Below, piece by piece: positions 41,201 to 50,449 of a stretch of DNA of 64,000 nucleotides. The DNA comes from Acanthaster planci (Eukaryota > Echinodermata > Asteroidea > Valvatida > Acanthasteridae). Every line of letters starts with the position of its first letter. Position 1 is the stretch's first letter. Under the pieces are notes generated by a model. The model was not told the origin of the DNA. It did no database searches and worked only from the letters and a program-made list of their open reading frames with translations. The stretch lies in NCBI RefSeq assembly GCF_001949145.1, contig NW_019091490.1, positions 96,983-160,982 of the forward strand, read 5' to 3'. The translations under genes were made by a program, and so were the position numbers.

Positions 41201-41202
41201 AG
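26224..41202 (+). CDS. FAF1: FAS-associated factor 1 (FAF1)
   Basis: Sixteen coding exons: 26224-26262, 32279-32433, 32821-32990, 33183-33280, 34102-34199, 34735-34927, 35137-35220, 35791-35911, 36746-36891, 37273-37427, 38086-38222, 38500-38588, 39433-39513, 39871-39960, 40345-40560, 41122-41202. Phases agree throughout; the coding length is 1953 nt, giving 650 residues as in human FAF1. Domains: UBA about 8-45 (ACTGIENFEESLAHLEQNEW), UBL1 about 99-178, UBL2 about 193-270 (HQQWHGWP), acidic stretch SDSEDETQDMDIDD about 290, UAS about 325-490 (HEFSSRYGETHPQF; VTWAWDIT), coiled coil about 496-560, UBX about 568-648. FAF1 binds ubiquitinated cargo through UBA and p97/VCP through UBX. The UBX loop reads FPK (620-622) where human has FPR. 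The ATG sits in ACAATGG. Intron 1 (about 6 kb) contains the assembly gap. Confidence 0.97.
27650..27935 (-). mobile_element. tRNA-derived SINE in FAF1 intron 1
   Basis: Read on the minus strand, the head has a box A (TGGCCTAGTGG, 27920-27910) and a box B (GGTTCAAATCC, 27878-27868) at tRNA spacing. The body includes GGGGTTTTCCTCCCACCTC, resembling a conserved core seen in several invertebrate SINEs, and the 3' end is AT-rich (AATAATAACAATG). It lacks a foldable acceptor stem and CCA, so it is not a functional tRNA gene. Confidence 0.75.
28995..29110 (+). mobile_element. Probable tRNA-derived SINE head in FAF1 intron 1
   Basis: Box-A-like GGGCCAAGTGG (29013-29023) is followed 32 bases later by box-B-like GGTTGAAATCC (29055-29065). 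The downstream body is diverged, and CAAGACCAGACACAAGACC-type short repeats follow. This is a degenerate copy. Confidence 0.5.
29130..29345 (+). repeat. ACAAGACCAGAC short repeat plus copy of a dispersed family
   Basis: Imperfect repeats of about 18 bp of the type CACAAGACCAGAC run at 29130-29215. They are followed at 29224 by GTGAACAATGACAAAAGAAC and CAGTTCATTTGAATAGCTTATGACTTG, the same dispersed family found at 31996-32205 and 50535-50625. Both lie in non-coding DNA. Confidence 0.6.
30347..31229. other. Assembly gap (883 N) in FAF1 intron 1
   Basis: A run of N of this length lies inside the first intron of FAF1. Large open frames spanning it are artefacts. Coding exons on either side join in phase, so no FAF1 coding sequence need be missing. 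Confidence 0.99.
31996..32205 (+). repeat. Tandem duplicate of a dispersed repeat, FAF1 intron 1
   Basis: Two copies about 105 bp apart share CTTTTGTCACAGTTCATTTT, an AGCTTGTGA block and TGTAGGGACTGGTGA. Related single copies occur near 29224 and 50540. The duplicate ends about 75 bp before the UBA exon. Confidence 0.7.
36397..36486. mobile_element. Hairpin MITE-like element in FAF1 intron 8
   Basis: The left arm CCTTCCTGAGGTCAGCCATT, continuing to ACACAATAGAT, is answered by the right arm ATCTATTGTGTG continuing to CCTGACCTCAGGAAGG. The arms are about 34 nt, nearly perfect, around an AT-rich loop of about 22 nt. Weaker pairing may extend outward to about 36360 and 36520. This is the form of a foldback MITE. 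Confidence 0.75.
37040..37130 (+). repeat. Short repeats of CAAGTCAGTTC type, FAF1 intron 9
   Basis: Five or so imperfect copies of CACAAGTCAGTTC follow each other. They are non-coding simple sequence between exons 9 and 10. Confidence 0.6.
37541..37768 (+). repeat. 114-bp tandem duplication in FAF1 intron 10
   Basis: GAGGTTTGTAGAGGGACAAA at 37541 recurs at 37655, and the two 114-bp copies are nearly identical to their ends (GGACTCAGCAGA). Purine-rich sequence related to the unit begins at 37428, right after the exon 10 donor. The near identity points to a recent event. Confidence 0.85.
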
Positions 41203-42327
41203 TGCCAACTGCTGACCTCCCCCCCCCCGTGCATGCGCTCGCTGAAAAAAATTAACAGCTCTCAGCCCAATCAAGCGACCAAACAACCTGAACAGTGTAG
41301 CTAAGTGAAAGCATGGCACAAATCCTGTATCTGTGGTTCATTCCCACCATTCGGAGTCAGGGCACTGGACATGCAAATAATCTGTGATCTCAGCCACACA
41401 TTTTGTTCCTAGACGAACTTTAGGCTCAAGTCACGAATGTCATCCAGAGTTTTACAGGACTTGCTAATTGTTATTTCTGAACCAAATGACTTTTATTTAT
41501 ACGCAGTGCAAAGCTTTGTGTTACGTTAGCTCGTGTTTGAGTGCCATTTCGCTTGTCCTGAGACTGTCTTATTTTGGCCTGGCCTACAGTCCCCGTAAGT
41601 TGTAGTATCCTTCATTCGCATATGAAAAATGGTCGTGTGACCCACTTATGACCACAGCCTTTAGAACTGAAACATCAGTCACCTTACTTGAGCTATCAGA
41701 AATCACTAGCAGAAAACAAAATAATGGCCCAGAAAATGCACAGCATTTGCAAGTGCCTCAGAGCGTGCTAGGGTATCCGATATAGAGAAAATTACATGCA
41801 GTCGTCTTGGTACACTGGAGAAATTGCACAAAAGTCTTGGGCAGCGGGTAGCATTGTGTACCCACAAAGTAAGGCTTGTTGCATTAAGTCTCAAAATGAT
41901 GGCAAAAAGGCTTTTGTGCAACGTGAATGCACTTTTTAGATAATACTTATTAGGGGCACAAAATTTGGAGGAAATGGTCGTTGGTATCAAAATGTTTGAA
42001 AGGAAGACATTTCTTTCAAGAGCTCAATGTAGAGATTAGCATGGATTGATAAGAGACCGCATTGCAGATTGTTCACAACATTGTGCGTTTTGGTTACATG
42101 GTTCTGACTTCCCATGTCCAGAAACGCGCACAAACTGAGTGTTGATTACTTGAAATATCAGTGCATACAACTTCATTAAATAACGTTACAAGAGAAGAGT
42201 GGCGACTATAGTTTGGCCTGGTGGCATGTACAAATTTAATGCCAGGCAAAAAACATCACAGGGCACATTGTCTGCAGGAATCGAATGCACTTCCCTGAAA
42301 AAATACCTAGATTCAACTGAACTCATG
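41203..42327 (+). other. FAF1 3' untranslated flank
   Basis: Non-coding sequence follows the FAF1 TAG. No strong frame is seen. A plus-strand AATAAA occurs near 42630 (CAAATAAATAC), beyond the inserted TIR element, and is one candidate polyadenylation signal. Confidence 0.5.
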
Positions 42328-42501
42328 CAGTCGAACCTCGTTAACAAGAGGTCCTTGGACTTTGCAAATTACCTTGTTATAACCGGAACCTTGTATTATC
42401 AGGAATGAAAACAATGAAAAAGAAAGGATTAGGACCTAACAATTTCCTTTTCTTAATTAGAATCTTGTATTAACAGTGCTCTTATTAACGAGGTTCGACT
42501 G
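42328..42501. mobile_element. Non-autonomous DNA transposon with CAGTCGAACCTCG ends
   Basis: CAGTCGAACCTCGTTAACAAG at the left is matched by the reverse complement of CTTATTAACGAGGTTCGACTG at the right, giving terminal inverted repeats of about 23 bp on a 174-bp element. The CAGTCG start resembles pogo/Tigger-type ends. No transposase is present. A TA duplication is not clear on the left side. Confidence 0.7.
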
Positions 42502-44870
42502 TACTTGTAGGAGTTCTTCATCACTGCAGTCAAACACAGATATGCATCTGAGGAGCGAGTACAGACAGAAATACTTGATAACGAGCATCTAAACAAGAAC
42601 ATGGACTACAACATCAATAGAGATTTCAAATAAATACGGTGTACTGCTTTTCCAGTCCACACGCACAATTCTAGTTTGAAGCCCACTTTAAGAAGAAAAC
42701 CATACCGAAATACATGTATGTGTTTTGAACCTGTTTTACAACTTTTTTATTTGTTAGAGATGATGTAGATTAATGTAATTTAGTGTTCATATAAAAAAGG
42801 TTTCCTGACAGAAGAAAATGGTTATATGTACATTGTATTAACTTATTTTTCCCTGATTAAGATTTTGATAGACTGTTGAGTTTGTGTTCATAAGTAACAT
42901 TACATGTATTTGGAAAATTTTGGAAGGATTTCATAACGACTAAACCATAACGGAGTGGTTTTCACTATCTGTTCGGAGAAGGGCAGGAATTTCAGCTGTC
43001 AAATGTGAAAAGTTGAATTGCCAGCGATGGTTGAACTCCAAACGAAAGACCCAAGTGTTTTATTTAATGTTTAAATGTCGTTTGTGTTTACAGGGCTCGT
43101 TCCATTGATAAGTGATGTGAAAATTTCTGGAGTATTGACCGTCATAAAAGTCGTATATAGATAATCATTTTGGAGGTCATTGTATACACATTAAGTTCTA
43201 CCCAATTTCTGCAGCATAGTGGTTGATATATCCAGGGTTTAGCCATCAATAATGAGGGGTTCGAATCCCACCGTTGGAGCATGGCTCATCCTGTTAGTAG
43301 CCAAGCTTTGTCTACTGTGCATGCCCCTCCCCTCGCAGTGGTATTACAAATATTTGAGAATGGTAAGAGCAGAGCCCTTTGTTCAAATGGTGTATCCAGG
43401 GATCTGAAGTGACTTCAGGAATGCAAGCCTGCTGATCAGGGGTAACAGTATATGCAGCATCTGCATGAAAAGTTCACTGTAAATGTCGCTCGTACATAGC
43501 TGCATGCAGCCTTTGTCATGCAGTTAAGTTGCACATTTTTCAAAGAAAGCCAAGATTGTAAATGAGCATTTAAAAAAATTAATCCTAAAATCCAGTTGGT
43601 TGTACCTGAAGGTGTTTACCTTCCTGACTCAAGCATCGAAGAGCATAGTGCTTTTAAAAGCTGGTGTCCAGTAACCTTACATTTTCATTACATCTGACAT
43701 CAGTTACGCGTTTGCAATCAGACTGCAGCAACAATCTATTGTCCAAGTATTCCAAAGCAAAAAGGGCATTTGGTCTTTTTTTGAGAATTGGTGACAAGAT
43801 TTTTTTGGGGAGGGCGAATAGTCTGCATCAAAAGAAAACGAATAAACTTACACAAAGAATATGAATTTTAAAAACCAGTCGTATGCTCTTTAAATTGTGT
43901 TTATTCATGTCGCTAGTTCGAATTCCCAAATATATTTTGTTAGCCGATATTTATCCGACAGCTACCGTTTAAGTGGTTATGTTTTATAATACAGCACACG
44001 TATTTATATTTGCCCGGAGTTAATAAGTTATTCATATTAGAATAAAATAAGATTATGCAGACCTTAACGTTACATCATTTAAAATTAACAATGCAATTAG
44101 CACCAGAACCAATAATTAATTTTCCACTTGTAAGTTTATGATTACTGGGAGACAGTGAAATTTGACTTTGTGGTCCAGACAAGGCGGAACAAAAGCAGTG
44201 TATTTATCTAGTGACTGTTTTAATGAAGGTTGACAAATTCGTTCGTTGACTGAGCGTCGTAAGCCAAAAGCTAATTATGTCACCATACAGCCGGACTTAT
44301 AGGCCTACAAAACAGCTGTTTATTGGTATTTATTTTTAACTGTTACAAAGATTGAAGCCTTTTCCGAAAAGAAATCCCATTACTGTCTTCACGACCACGG
44401 GTAGAAAGTTGCACTCCAGATTTCGCCTGCTTGATGTAGCATGCTCGGTTCAGGATACTTTGCAAAAAACTAACATCTTGTGTTGGGCCAGGCATTTCAG
44501 GAAAGGCCAACCTCTATTTGAAATAGACGTTCGGTATCCAAACAAGGCTCTCTAAGAACATTGCAAATACATGCACGTATATACGTGTAGTTCCTTTTGT
44601 CCCGCCAGCAAATACGAAATACAGCTATAATACTATTTTCTGTAGTCATGTTGTCACATGATTCCGCACTCGCGCAAGAAACTGGTCAGTGTATTTGTCC
44701 GTATTCTAGAAAAGTGCATATTTTAATTTCGTTTTTGTCAGAAAGAAGAGGTTATCAAGCAGAAGAATTGGCGTCAGCGTCGAAGTTGGCCTTAAGTGCT
44801 TAGCTCGGTAATGAAAAGGCCGTGTGCTGCTCGTGGGATTCTAAACTCAACCACAAGTCGCTTCTGATCG
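42502..44870. other. Intergenic between FAF1 and the calcyphosin array (tail to tail)
   Basis: The two transcription units converge here. Besides a probable SINE head near 43211, I see only AT-rich sequence and frames under 70 codons with no family resemblance. Confidence 0.45.
43205..43345 (+). mobile_element. Probable tRNA-derived SINE
   Basis: GCAGCATAGTGGTTGA (about 43211) resembles box A, and GGTTCGAATCC (43258-43268) is a perfect box B. Downstream sequence lacks a tRNA acceptor stem, so a SINE head is more likely than a tRNA gene. Confidence 0.55.
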
Positions 44871-46660
44871 TTACAGCTTCCAGCTCGCTTTCACAAACTT
44901 GACAAACTTGTCATCCGACATGCGAGACCGACCTGCGTAGTAATTCAAAAACTCCTCCTTTGTAACCTGGTTTGGAAAGAACAAAACTGAAATTAACCAG
45001 GAACTATCGTTGACGGATTCTTGTCTTGTTAAAAAATGGCATAAAGTCCCAGAAGATGTCATAAAGTAGGGCAGTCCAATAATTCTCAGAAATATCCAAA
45101 AGCCTGCCTGAAGTTTCAAATTCTTCTTTTAAAAGAATGTCCCCACCTTTCCGTCCTTGTTGCTGTCGAACATCAGCAGAAATCGCTTGGCCGCTTCCTC
45201 GTTGCTCATAACGCTGCGAGCCGCCCCTTGGAAGTCGTAGCCGTCTTTCAAGTCGTCGAAGTCGATCACTCCGCTGTCATCCTTATCAAGCTTCTGGTAG
45301 GCCCTCATGCAGATGTCTAGTTGAGCCTCAGACATGCAACCCTGCGCGAATGAAGATGTCCGCACGTCATGAAATTTCATGCCACACAAAGCCATTTGTA
45401 ATATATATTTAGGCCCGTATAATTTCTTCGCACCAGACTATTAGACTCTGGCCATCCGGAGCGCTTTTATCCACAACGTTCGGCTAGCCTGTAGAGGGTT
45501 AGCATGGCTGCCATCTTTCAGGTCATTGTTCCACAGAGCATGCACAAAGGATCCCCGTGAAGCAATAGACCTGCCCTGCAAGATGGCTACCACGCAAAGC
45601 CTCTGTATTAGTTTCTTGATGCATCTCAACATGCAAAATGTTCTCTTTGCAAAAAGTGATTGGGGGCTGATTGATATTAGACTCCCAAGTTCTCCAATTA
45701 AAACGCGTGGCCTCGGTCGCATTCACTTGACCGCAGTATACCGAGGACGCGGCTCGAGTTAGAGGACAAGGAACCTACCCGGACAGCTACAAAGAATTCC
45801 TGCAAGTCCACGGTGTTTGAGTCATTTTTATCCAGCTCGATGAAGACCTCCATCACCTCGTCCTCGGGCATCTCCAGACCAAGGTCCTTCATTCCCTCTG
45901 CCAGCTCACTGACAGAAAGGACGTCGTCATTGTCGCGGTCTATCTTGCGAAGGAGGCTGGCAATAAATAGAATGGCGAATTTACATCCTCCGTTTGCAAA
46001 AAAAGGCTCTTACTCAAGCCCTTTACGTCGGTGCATCATACAGTTCACTTAAAATACAATTATTGTTGCTGACCCCATCGAAGAAACTCTACCTCGTCGT
46101 GGATCAAAAACCACCTGTCTATTCTTGGATGATTCTCAAACGGCCACTCTTTGCCGGAAGTATAAAACCGTGCCCATTTCTGCGGTTGTCATGAAAAAGT
46201 TTTGATAACGTTCTGTTTAACTTTTGCTCGATGTGAAAGAAGGAAATTTGTCAAGAGTTATTAATTTTACACTTGAAGACGATGCTTGTTAATCAACAGT
46301 GGAGTTTTGTTCTTCAGTAAACATGAGTAATTACGAGCTTCGTACGGAGTTAAAGAAATCGGTTAAAACGACACTAGATTGCTCGATTTTGAGTTTTTTT
46401 TCCTCCACGGCGTCCAGTCGCTTGTCTACTGTTCTTGTACGCGTCCCTCACTGTCAGAATGGTGTAAGCGGCTATGCCTCCCCCTGTACACGCGTTCACC
46501 ATTCAGGTATTGCACGCGGACACTGTATTATGTACACGCACCATGTACATATAACTGTATTTATTGAGATCATTTAATACTGTATGTTCTATACTTACTC
46601 TCCAAGTTTCTTGATGTTGTCGACATCATTTTCAAGCAGCTTTGAGCGTAGTTTCTCCAT
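44871..46660 (-). CDS. CAPS-like: Calcyphosin-like EF-hand protein, copy 1
   Basis: Exons (minus): 46660-46599 (ATG first), 45956-45779, 45341-45147, 44966-44871 (TAA). Phases are 2, 0, 0 and the product is 176 residues, close to human calcyphosin (189). Four EF-hands are visible: loop 1 DRDNDDVLSVSE, loop 2 DKNDSNTVDLQE, loop 3 DKDDSGVIDFDD (Asp at position 12), loop 4 DSNKDGKVTKEE. The C-terminus FLNYYAGRSRMSDDKFVKFV and final WKL resemble calcyphosin (FQDYYSGV, SAWQL). Calcyphosins are cytosolic calcium-binding proteins first described as cAMP-regulated phosphoproteins. Unlike the other three copies, loop 4 is a canonical 12-residue loop. This is the copy nearest FAF1 and the most diverged of the array. 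Confidence 0.95.
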
Positions 46661-48567
46661 GTCACTGTTTAATACGATTTCTCTTTCTATTATTAACTTG
46701 TAGCAATTAACATGGAGGAAAACATGAAACAGGAATGGTGGATAAATTTGAAAGTGAACTTGTTCACAGTTTGGTTCTTGGCATCAGCTGTTAATGTCAA
46801 TTGTTGAACCAACTCCAGAAAACAAATAGCTTTACAACATTCATATTTCTATAATCATGCGTAAGCTTTCGATTTACATTATTTATAAATGTGTGATATT
46901 TAACCCGTGGCCCTACTCCTTTTGATTTGATATGAACTCTAAACAGGTTGATAGGTTCGGTGGAATAAGGACAGGAAGCTTTCATTTGGATGTGAATTAA
47001 AATAATGTACTCACTCAAAGTTAGCGCAGCATCGGATGGTTCGGCCAGGTGGGTGTGGTATGGAATGCGAGAGTGATGGGATTTAGTTACCGCTTTTAAC
47101 CTTCCAATTCGTTTGTTAGGAGCACAATATTCGTCCTAGTGTGTTTTGGTTCAGTTAACGCTCCGGAGAAGCCGATTAAAGGACTCTTTGAAATCCAAAC
47201 CGGAGTGATCCATTGAAATCCGCCTGGCGCTCTAAATTTATTCCCGTCAGTATGGCCCTCGCGGTGGAATGAATTTGGTCCAATTTAAAGGGAAGGAGAA
47301 AGCTTCGTTTGTGGGGAAGGAGATGAACGAGGGGTGTTTGTACCGAAAAATACAAAGCTCTTTTTTTCACCACCAAATTCCGAGAGGCCGGCAGGGGCAC
47401 AGGCTACGAGTGGAACACCAACCATTTTGGTGCTGTGCGCAATACAGTGCGCTGTCCATTACAGTGTGCTGGCAATATCGAAAGCGTAAATGACTCAGCA
47501 GTTCCACGTTAATTCTGTGATGATTCAAGTCAACAGCCATTCATGTTCCTCACATAGGCGCAATGGGCTGAAGAATGTTTAATGAGTTTCAACGTTTGAG
47601 ATGCAATGGCATTATTGTTGATTTATGTTCACTGCCTTCCTGTATGTATTCATTCCTGTCACTTTTAAGTTTGACGACTGTTCTACAGATCTTCTCAGAC
47701 TGTGCATGAAATAGATGTTTATAAAAAGACAAGGGGTGCGTTCTTTAAAGATCTGGCTCAGTCTAGATTCGTCGAAATACATTTGTGGTGAGCATGATTA
47801 CAACTTTGTACTATGGTTTCTGGGTTTCTTCCGAATTTCACAATGGAATATTTTCCTAGGCCAGCAAATGTTCAGGGGTTAATTGGTACGGAAACCTAAC
47901 TCGTTATCTTCGGCTTGGGAGCTGTAAGGTTTCCTGTCGAATTCCAGGTTATTCACCGTGATAAAACAACAAAATTGCTAAAAGTGTTCGACTTAATTCC
48001 TTTATTCCATCATTTCCATTTTCAACATACTTTTTTCATATGGACGTCTCTTGCCTTTCCTTTTTAAGGGAGTCACACATCGAAGTCTTGTCTCCTAAAA
48101 AGCGAAAAAACAAAGAGTGCCACGCTTGAGGAGCCATTCCAATCAATAGCTGTTTGTGTTTGGGGTCCAATGGGCAAGATGGATTTTTTTCTCAGAAAGG
48201 CGTACAGTTCAATTTTTTATTCGTTACAAGAACTATCAATCCCCACTGGCGAAACTAAAGGGACAGGGGGGGCAAGGCATCCTCCCGTGTTGTTCGACGC
48301 CTACCCCCTCCCCCCTCAGAAATCAGAGGACAAAACTCTGGTGATAGCTCGCCTTGGTAGTGTTGGTCCATGTTTAACTGTAACCGAACCCATCGAGTGC
48401 CCCCTCCAGAAAATGAGCCCCCCCCCAAGTACCCCTTACAAGAAGTACCCCGACTATGCGGCGTCTCTGAAGAAAACTGGTAGTGGCGTTTCAAAAGCGT
48501 AAAGGCGCTAAAAAAATGCAGCGTATCTCCAGGTCTGGCCAGCGGTCTTCGGTCTTTTCCTAAGAAC
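46661..48567. other. Spacer between calcyphosin copies 1 and 2
   Basis: No gene was recognised. It should hold the copy 1 promoter and the copy 2 3' UTR. A minus-strand AATAAA at 48221-48216 lies about 350 bp past the copy 2 stop. A C-rich patch at 48295-48430 is low-complexity. Confidence 0.45.
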
Positions 48568-50449
48568 TCAATACAAGTCCCACGTGTTCTTGACAAGTGT
48601 TGCAAATTTCTCGTCACTGTCGCAACCTTGGCTTATTTCCGCGTAGTATCTTTCAAATTCCTCCAATGTCACCTGCGGCACAAGAGAAGAAGCTGCTTAA
48701 TTATTTTAAATCTGCAAACTGTATATTTTCCATCGTTTTGGGGCTGTGCCAAATATCCAAATATTTGAAAATTTGACCGATTATTGAATACTGGATATTA
48801 TTTTTTTAATTCAAGTATTCGGATATTTAGTGTATTCGATTTGACTCAGGCTTACATGTCACGTTCCATGCCATGAGGACAAAAGAAAAGGAAAGGGCTA
48901 GATTCCCAAAAGCAATAAAAACAATATATTTCATAGGTGGGACACAGCCCCATTTTCAAAATCAAAATTAGGTAAGGAATTGCAAAGATACGTACAATTC
49001 CGCTAGACCTTTTAGCCCCGCAGATGGGATGTTGTTACAAAAACCGTCTCATTTGTGTTATGTACATAGCTGTGAAGGTTGTCAGCGATGTACAATGGGA
49101 GAGTAATGAAATGTGGAGAGAAAATTGATGTTGTCTGATCCAGGGGGACCGCCCCTTACCTTCCCGTCTCTAGTGACTTTATCGACCTCGAAGTTGTTGA
49201 GAAACTCAGTTTTGATGTCTTCCTCCGTCTTGCGTCCAGCCACTACAGCGGGGTGATGCTTAGCGATGTAAAACCGGGTCAGGTCGTTCGCAGTAATGGC
49301 CCCGTCACCGGTCTTTTCCACTTTCCTGAAGACTGCAGACAAAATCTCCTTTCTCTTTGTCGACAGAGAGGGCTTCGACCAAACAGAGGTGGCAGAGAGA
49401 AAAAAAAAAGGATTTCACAAAGTGGCAAAAAAACAAAGTTGTAAAGACTGGTCCAGAGAGCTGAAACAGAAAACAAAGAAGTCAAGGTTTCTTCACATAT
49501 CGTAGCTGGGGCTTCATTTATTTGTTGCTGCCAACTTGAAAATGTAAATAAAATTACTCAATAAAAACAGGGTGTTCGTGAGGATTCCGTAAAAAATTCA
49601 GGGTTACATTTTGGTTTTTTTCCCTCGTAATTTTAGGGAGAAATGACAAGCACTTTGTCATTTTGTTGGTCATTTTGTTTGCTCTCTAACAAACTCTAAA
49701 GAGAGCAAACAAAGACAATATGAAAGGATTTACGGAATTGCATCACTGGCTTACCGTAAGTGCATTCATGAATTCGTTGAGGTTGAGGCTTCCCGACCCG
49801 TCTTTATCCAGCGTCTTGAACACCTCTTCCAGTTCCGCATCCGACACGGAGTCTGCAGACAGGCCGATGGCTCGCATTCCAGCCTTCATTTCATCTACGT
49901 CCAGAATGCCGCTCCTGTTCTCGTCCATGGCTCTGAACTGCCTGCGTTTTTGAACGGTGGTATAAATGTCTTGAGGTGTATTAGAAAAGAAGTTTCGAAC
50001 TCCCCCCCCCAAAAAAAATGGGGGGGGGAGTTCAAAAAAAAAATGGGTTCCATGGGTCCAGTTCCCTTCCAAATTCAAATGGAAGGCCTCCACTGACCTT
50101 ATATGCATCATAATATGATCCGTTTTTTAATTTACAAAGGTTACAGCCGTCACTTTCAAGCAATTTAGAAAGGCACTGCATATGTCATCGCTAAACCCCA
50201 CCCCCCAAAAATGCGAATCAATTATGAAAGTTCCTTTACTTTTGTTGACATGACGGACGTGCATTGAAATATTATGTTTAACTTTGACGATTTTTAACAA
50301 ACTTACGAAGGCTTTTTGAGAGTCCAAGATAAAGCAGATTATACCGGACGCGCATCGATCTATGCGAGGAGAATGCTACATCATTACCTTGCCATCTTCA
50401 AGTAGTTGTTTAGGTTGTTGTCGAGTAGTTTCTGCCTGAGCTTTTCCAT
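48568..50449 (-). CDS. CAPS-like: Calcyphosin-like EF-hand protein, copy 2
   Basis: Exons (minus): 50449-50388, 49941-49755, 49372-49160, 48672-48568 (TGA). Product is 188 residues. EF loop 1 DENRSGILDVDE and loop 2 DKDGSGSLNLNE are canonical. Loop 3 (EKTGDGAITAND) starts with Glu and ends with Asp, so it probably binds weakly. Loop 4 (DKVTRDGKVTLEE) has 13 residues, the unusual form also seen in human calcyphosin. The linker exon begins PSLSTKRKEI, where vertebrate calcyphosin has PPMSQAR. The exon 3 acceptor (GGTCGAAG) has a weaker pyrimidine tract than in the sister genes; the 71-codon exon length matches copy 4 exactly, which supports it. Confidence 0.93.
48739..48853. mobile_element. Degenerate TIR element, hAT-like, copy A
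   Basis: It begins GGGGCTGTGCC and ends GACTCAGGCT, with an AT-rich middle containing GGATATT-type repeats. Start, middle and end match the element at 62675-62765, which has clearer AGGGCTG/CAGCCCT ends. It lies in intron 3 of calcyphosin copy 2. Confidence 0.5.
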
